From NCBI GenBank assembly GCA_031279895.1, contig JAITHR010000018.1:1-7804 (forward strand): a stretch of 7,804 nt of DNA. The letters run 5' to 3'. Source of the stretch: Spirochaetaceae bacterium (GTDB lineage: Bacteria > Spirochaetota > Spirochaetia > Treponematales > Breznakiellaceae). Below, piece by piece: positions 6,731 to 7,804 of the stretch. Numbering within the stretch: the first letter of the stretch is position 1; each line of letters opens with the position of its first letter. Position numbers and translations under genes: made by a program. Below the pieces are notes generated by a model that saw only the letters and a program-made list of their open reading frames with translations, did no database searches and was not told where the DNA came from.

Positions 6731-6746
6731 CAGCCTCCGGCTGTTT
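6731..6746 (+). terminator. hairpin after the activase gene
   Basis: CAGCC-TCC-GGCTG (6731-6743), flanked by an extra G-T pair and followed by TTT, lies 15 bases after the TAG stop. It is the same module as at 877-889 and 7521-7533. The stem is short and the T tract only three bases, so termination is plausible rather than sure. Confidence 0.45.
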
Positions 6747-6750
6747 AAGC

Positions 6751-7003
6751 AAGGCCGCCTGTTGCCTCCGAATGGTGCAACACCATGTCCGTTGAGCGGG
6801 CTGGCACAACCCAGGCGCGGCCCGTGTCCCACGGTTCCGGCAAGGCCGCCTGTTGCCTCCGAATGGTGCAACACCTTGTCCATTTAGGGGGCTTGCACAG
6901 CCCAGGCGCGGCCCGTGTCCCACGGTTCCGGCAAGGCCGCCTGTTGTTTCCGAATGGTGCAACACCGTGTCCGGTAAGCGAGTCAGTGCTATTTAGGCGC
7001 GGC
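6751..7003 (-). repeat. 91-bp tandem repeat, two full copies and one diverged copy
   Basis: Copy 1 (6751-6841) and copy 2 (6842-6932) match at 85 of 91 positions. Copy 3 starts at 6933, matches well to about 6972, then stays colinear but diverged to AGGCGCGGC at 6995-7003. Each copy begins with the inverse of the dispersed core seen at 1-36 and 1105-1140 (inverse cores at 6753-6784, 6844-6875, 6935-6966). The first two copies also carry CCGTG-TCC-CACGG, a perfect 5-bp hairpin. Confidence 0.9.
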
Positions 7004-7078
7004 TACGCTCTCGCGCAACGGCAGGCGGTTTGGGAGCCGTGCGTTGTGGTGCATTGTTCGGGGCTTGTCGTTGTTCGG
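6935..7078 (-). repeat. right arm of the large inverted repeat
   Basis: Read on the minus strand, this gives the same blocks in the same order as 915-1140: 7078-7060, 7009-6995 and 6975-6955 match exactly over 19, 15 and 21 bases, and the dispersed core follows. It lacks the 77-bp segment present in the left arm. The copy nearest the activase gene continues into the 91-bp tandem array. Confidence 0.85.
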
Positions 7079-7168
7079 GGCGCGGCGCGTCTCAGCAGTC
7101 TCTGCCCGATTTGCCGCGCTTCGTAGGCCACCTCCGACGGTTCGAAGGCGGCCCGTCCCGCGTTAGGG

Positions 7169-7471
7169 CTACCGGCTCTGCCGCGCCCGCGTTTCTTCAA
7201 GACCGTCTTTGGCTCCGGCATAGTTGGGGTTGATACGCAGCGCCGCGGTAAAGTCCGCAACGGCACGGTCGTACTCCCCTTTCTCCTTATACGCATATCC
7301 CCGGTTGTTGTAGACAATGGCATTGTTGGGGTTGATACGCAGCGCCTCGGTATAGTCCGCGACGGCGCGGTCGTACTCCCCTTTGTTGTAATACGCATCG
7401 CCCCGGTTGTTGTAGGCAAGGGCATCGTTCGGGTCGATGCCATATCCCCCCGCTTTTTCCATTTTTTCCAT
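7169..7471 (-). CDS. short tetratricopeptide (TPR) repeat protein
   Basis: The 100-residue protein consists almost wholly of two canonical 34-residue TPR units, residues 17-50 and 51-84. Both have the signature residues at unit positions 8 (G), 20 (A), 24 (Y or F), 27 (A) and 32 (P), with the text YNNRG.AY..KGEYDRAVAD. TPR units form helical hairpins that bind other proteins, so a scaffold or adaptor role is likely; the partner is unknown. Residues 12-16 (IDPND) look like the end of a preceding unit, so this may be a trimmed version of a longer TPR array. There is no signal peptide or membrane segment. ATG 7471 is preceded at 8 bases by AAAGGA (minus strand), a good Shine-Dalgarno; the next ATG (codon 4) is less well placed. 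The gene reads in the same direction as the partial gene beyond 7601, with 130 bases of repeats between. It ends in TAGCCC, as two other genes here do. Confidence 0.87.
   Translation of the reverse strand: MEKMEKAGGYGIDPNDALAYNNRGDAYYNKGEYDRAVADYTEALRINPNNAIVYNNRGYAYKEKGEYDRAVADFTAALRINPNYAGAKDGLEETRARQSR
7220..7423 (-). repeat. 102-bp coding tandem repeat (two TPR units)
   Basis: The two TPR units are also repeated at DNA level, 7322-7423 and 7220-7321, matching at 89 of 102 positions. Several differences cluster at the residues YYNK versus YKEK. This indicates fairly recent unit duplication. Confidence 0.9.
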
Positions 7472-7479
7472 ATTTCAAT

Positions 7480-7485
7480 TCCTTT
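7480..7485 (-). promoter_or_regulatory. Shine-Dalgarno of the TPR gene
   Basis: On the minus strand AAAGGA lies 8 bases before ATG 7471 and fixes that start. TATAAA overlaps it (7483-7488) and could look like a -10 box, but a transcript from there would begin inside or after the binding site, so I do not call a promoter. Confidence 0.7.
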
Positions 7486-7507
7486 ATAGTGTTTTGATCA
7501 CAGAACC

Positions 7508-7605
7508 AGCGTTCCCGCCGCAGCCTCCGGCTGTTCTAAACAGCGTCCCGCCCCGCGCCTGTAAGCAGTCAACGACCGCTTCGGAGCGCTTCGCAGGACG
7601 CTTAT
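7508..7605. repeat. repeat mosaic upstream of the TPR gene
   Basis: This spacer has an 18-base segment (7514-7531) identical to 852-869, the hairpin module CAGCC-TCC-GGCTG (7521-7533), a partly overlapping hairpin CTGTT-CTA-AACAG (7531-7543) and a 13-base segment (7546-7558) identical to 901-913. At about 7574-7604 lies the inverse of the segment at 971-1001. Part is thus in the same orientation as 852-1001 and part inverted, so the two regions were assembled from the same modules in different arrangements. Confidence 0.8.
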
Positions 7606-7804
7606 GCGCCTCCGCCTCCCCCGCTGTTCCCGCCGGCGGCGCCCGCGGGGTTGTCGGCGCGGGGGACGATGATTGCCGCGACGGGACCCCAGGGGCCGGC
7701 CTCGCCCTTGCTGTTTACGAAACGGGCGGAGAAGTACGCGGTCATGCCGCCGTCCTCCGCGTCAAACTCGACGTGTTCCCGCGCGCGGGTCGTGTCGAGC
7801 AGCT
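7602..7804 (-). CDS. C-terminal part of a hypothetical protein with fibronectin type III-like end (partial)
   Basis: On the minus strand an open frame enters from the right edge and runs 66 codons to TAA at 7604-7602; the start lies outside the window. The text includes REHVEFDAEDGGMTAYFSA, then RFVNSKGEAGPWGPVAAIIVP, then a tail rich in Gly and Ala ending GGGGGA. The pattern of an aromatic beta strand, R-F-V-N-S/T-x-G-E-x-GPW and a final strand resembles the C-terminal end of a recurrent bacterial hypothetical protein whose last domain looks like fibronectin type III. This is recalled similarity, not a search result, and the function is unknown. Low-complexity Gly tails can be flexible linkers or ends. 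The TAA stop coincides with the edge of a repeat (CATAAGCGTC, also at 969-978). The TPR gene follows in the same direction. Confidence 0.72.
   Translation of the reverse strand, partial: LLDTTRAREHVEFDAEDGGMTAYFSARFVNSKGEAGPWGPVAAIIVPRADNPAGAAGGNSGGGGGA

Larger units (their letters stand above)
6716..7168. repeat. gene-free repeat region after the activase gene
   Basis: No gene is supported in these 453 bases. They contain a terminator-like hairpin (6731-6746), a 91-bp tandem repeat (6751 to about 7003), the right arm of the large inverted repeat (6935-7078) and a short repeat at 7110-7123 that is the inverse of 2320-2333. Open frames on both strands exist only because repeat units lack stops. 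The 91-bp unit is not a multiple of three, which argues against coding. I see nothing identifiable in 7079-7109 and 7124-7168. Confidence 0.8.

Noticed and set aside
6693..6965. Minus-strand open frame of 90 codons starting MLHHSETTGG
   Set aside because: It is translation of the 91-bp tandem repeat, whose unit is not a multiple of three, and it overlaps the end of the activase gene.
6751..6975. CRISPR-like array
   Set aside because: The repeats are long (91 bp), contiguous without unique spacers, and no cas gene is present.
6785..7126. Plus-strand open frame of 113 codons in the repeat region
   Set aside because: It crosses the tandem repeat and inverted-repeat arm in shifting frames, with no domain and no ribosome site.
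7003..7443. Minus-strand open frame of 146 codons overlapping the TPR gene
   Set aside because: It is the shadow frame of the TPR repeats; the other frame gives perfect TPR signatures and a good Shine-Dalgarno.
7483..7488. TATAAA on the minus strand as a -10 box for the TPR gene
   Set aside because: It overlaps the Shine-Dalgarno and no -35-like box sits at a suitable distance.

Overview
The window is a GC-rich bacterial segment with five genes set in a mosaic of short repeats. The best guess for the host is an anaerobic, spirochaete-like bacterium (Treponema or a termite-gut relative). This rests on recalled similarity: the coiled-coil nuclease-like protein with ETDRKIAE-type repeats, the short TPR protein, the giant acyl-CoA dehydratase activase and the dispersed repeats in every intergenic gap. 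There is no rRNA or other marker, so the assignment is tentative.

Layout. 1-122: repeat copies and a candidate promoter. 123-851 (+): DUF3782-like coiled-coil plus PD-(D/E)XK nuclease-like protein. 852-1162: no gene, a dense repeat mosaic with hairpins. 1163-2290 (+): radical SAM heme chaperone HemW, whose start should be GTG 1163. 2291-2437: spacer with a hairpin and a candidate promoter. 2438-6715 (+): a 1425-residue fusion of two ATP-dependent activase domains with DUF2229/HgdB-like dehydratase regions. 6716-7168: no gene, a 91-bp tandem repeat and inverted copies of the 852-1162 repeats. 7169-7471 (-): 100-residue TPR protein. 7472-7601: more repeats. 7602-7804 (-): C-terminal end of a gene cut by the window edge.

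How the genes relate. There is no clear operon. Each gene has its own repeat-filled flanks, and the two longest + strand spacers separate unrelated functions. HemW (Fe-S, SAM) and the activase fusion (Fe-S, ATP-driven electron transfer) both fit an anaerobic Fe-S-rich metabolism, but nothing shows that they work together.

The most unusual material is non-coding. One 13-nt hairpin module (CAGCC-GGA-GGCTG and its complement) recurs in six perfect copies with a compensating base-pair change, and it supplies both a probable Shine-Dalgarno and probable terminator stems. A longer repeat occurs in inverted orientation on both sides of the hemW-activase block, about 5.8 kb apart. Two genes appear to have promoters placed for leaderless transcripts. 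All promoter, terminator and rearrangement statements are inferences from reading the sequence; no search or folding program was run.
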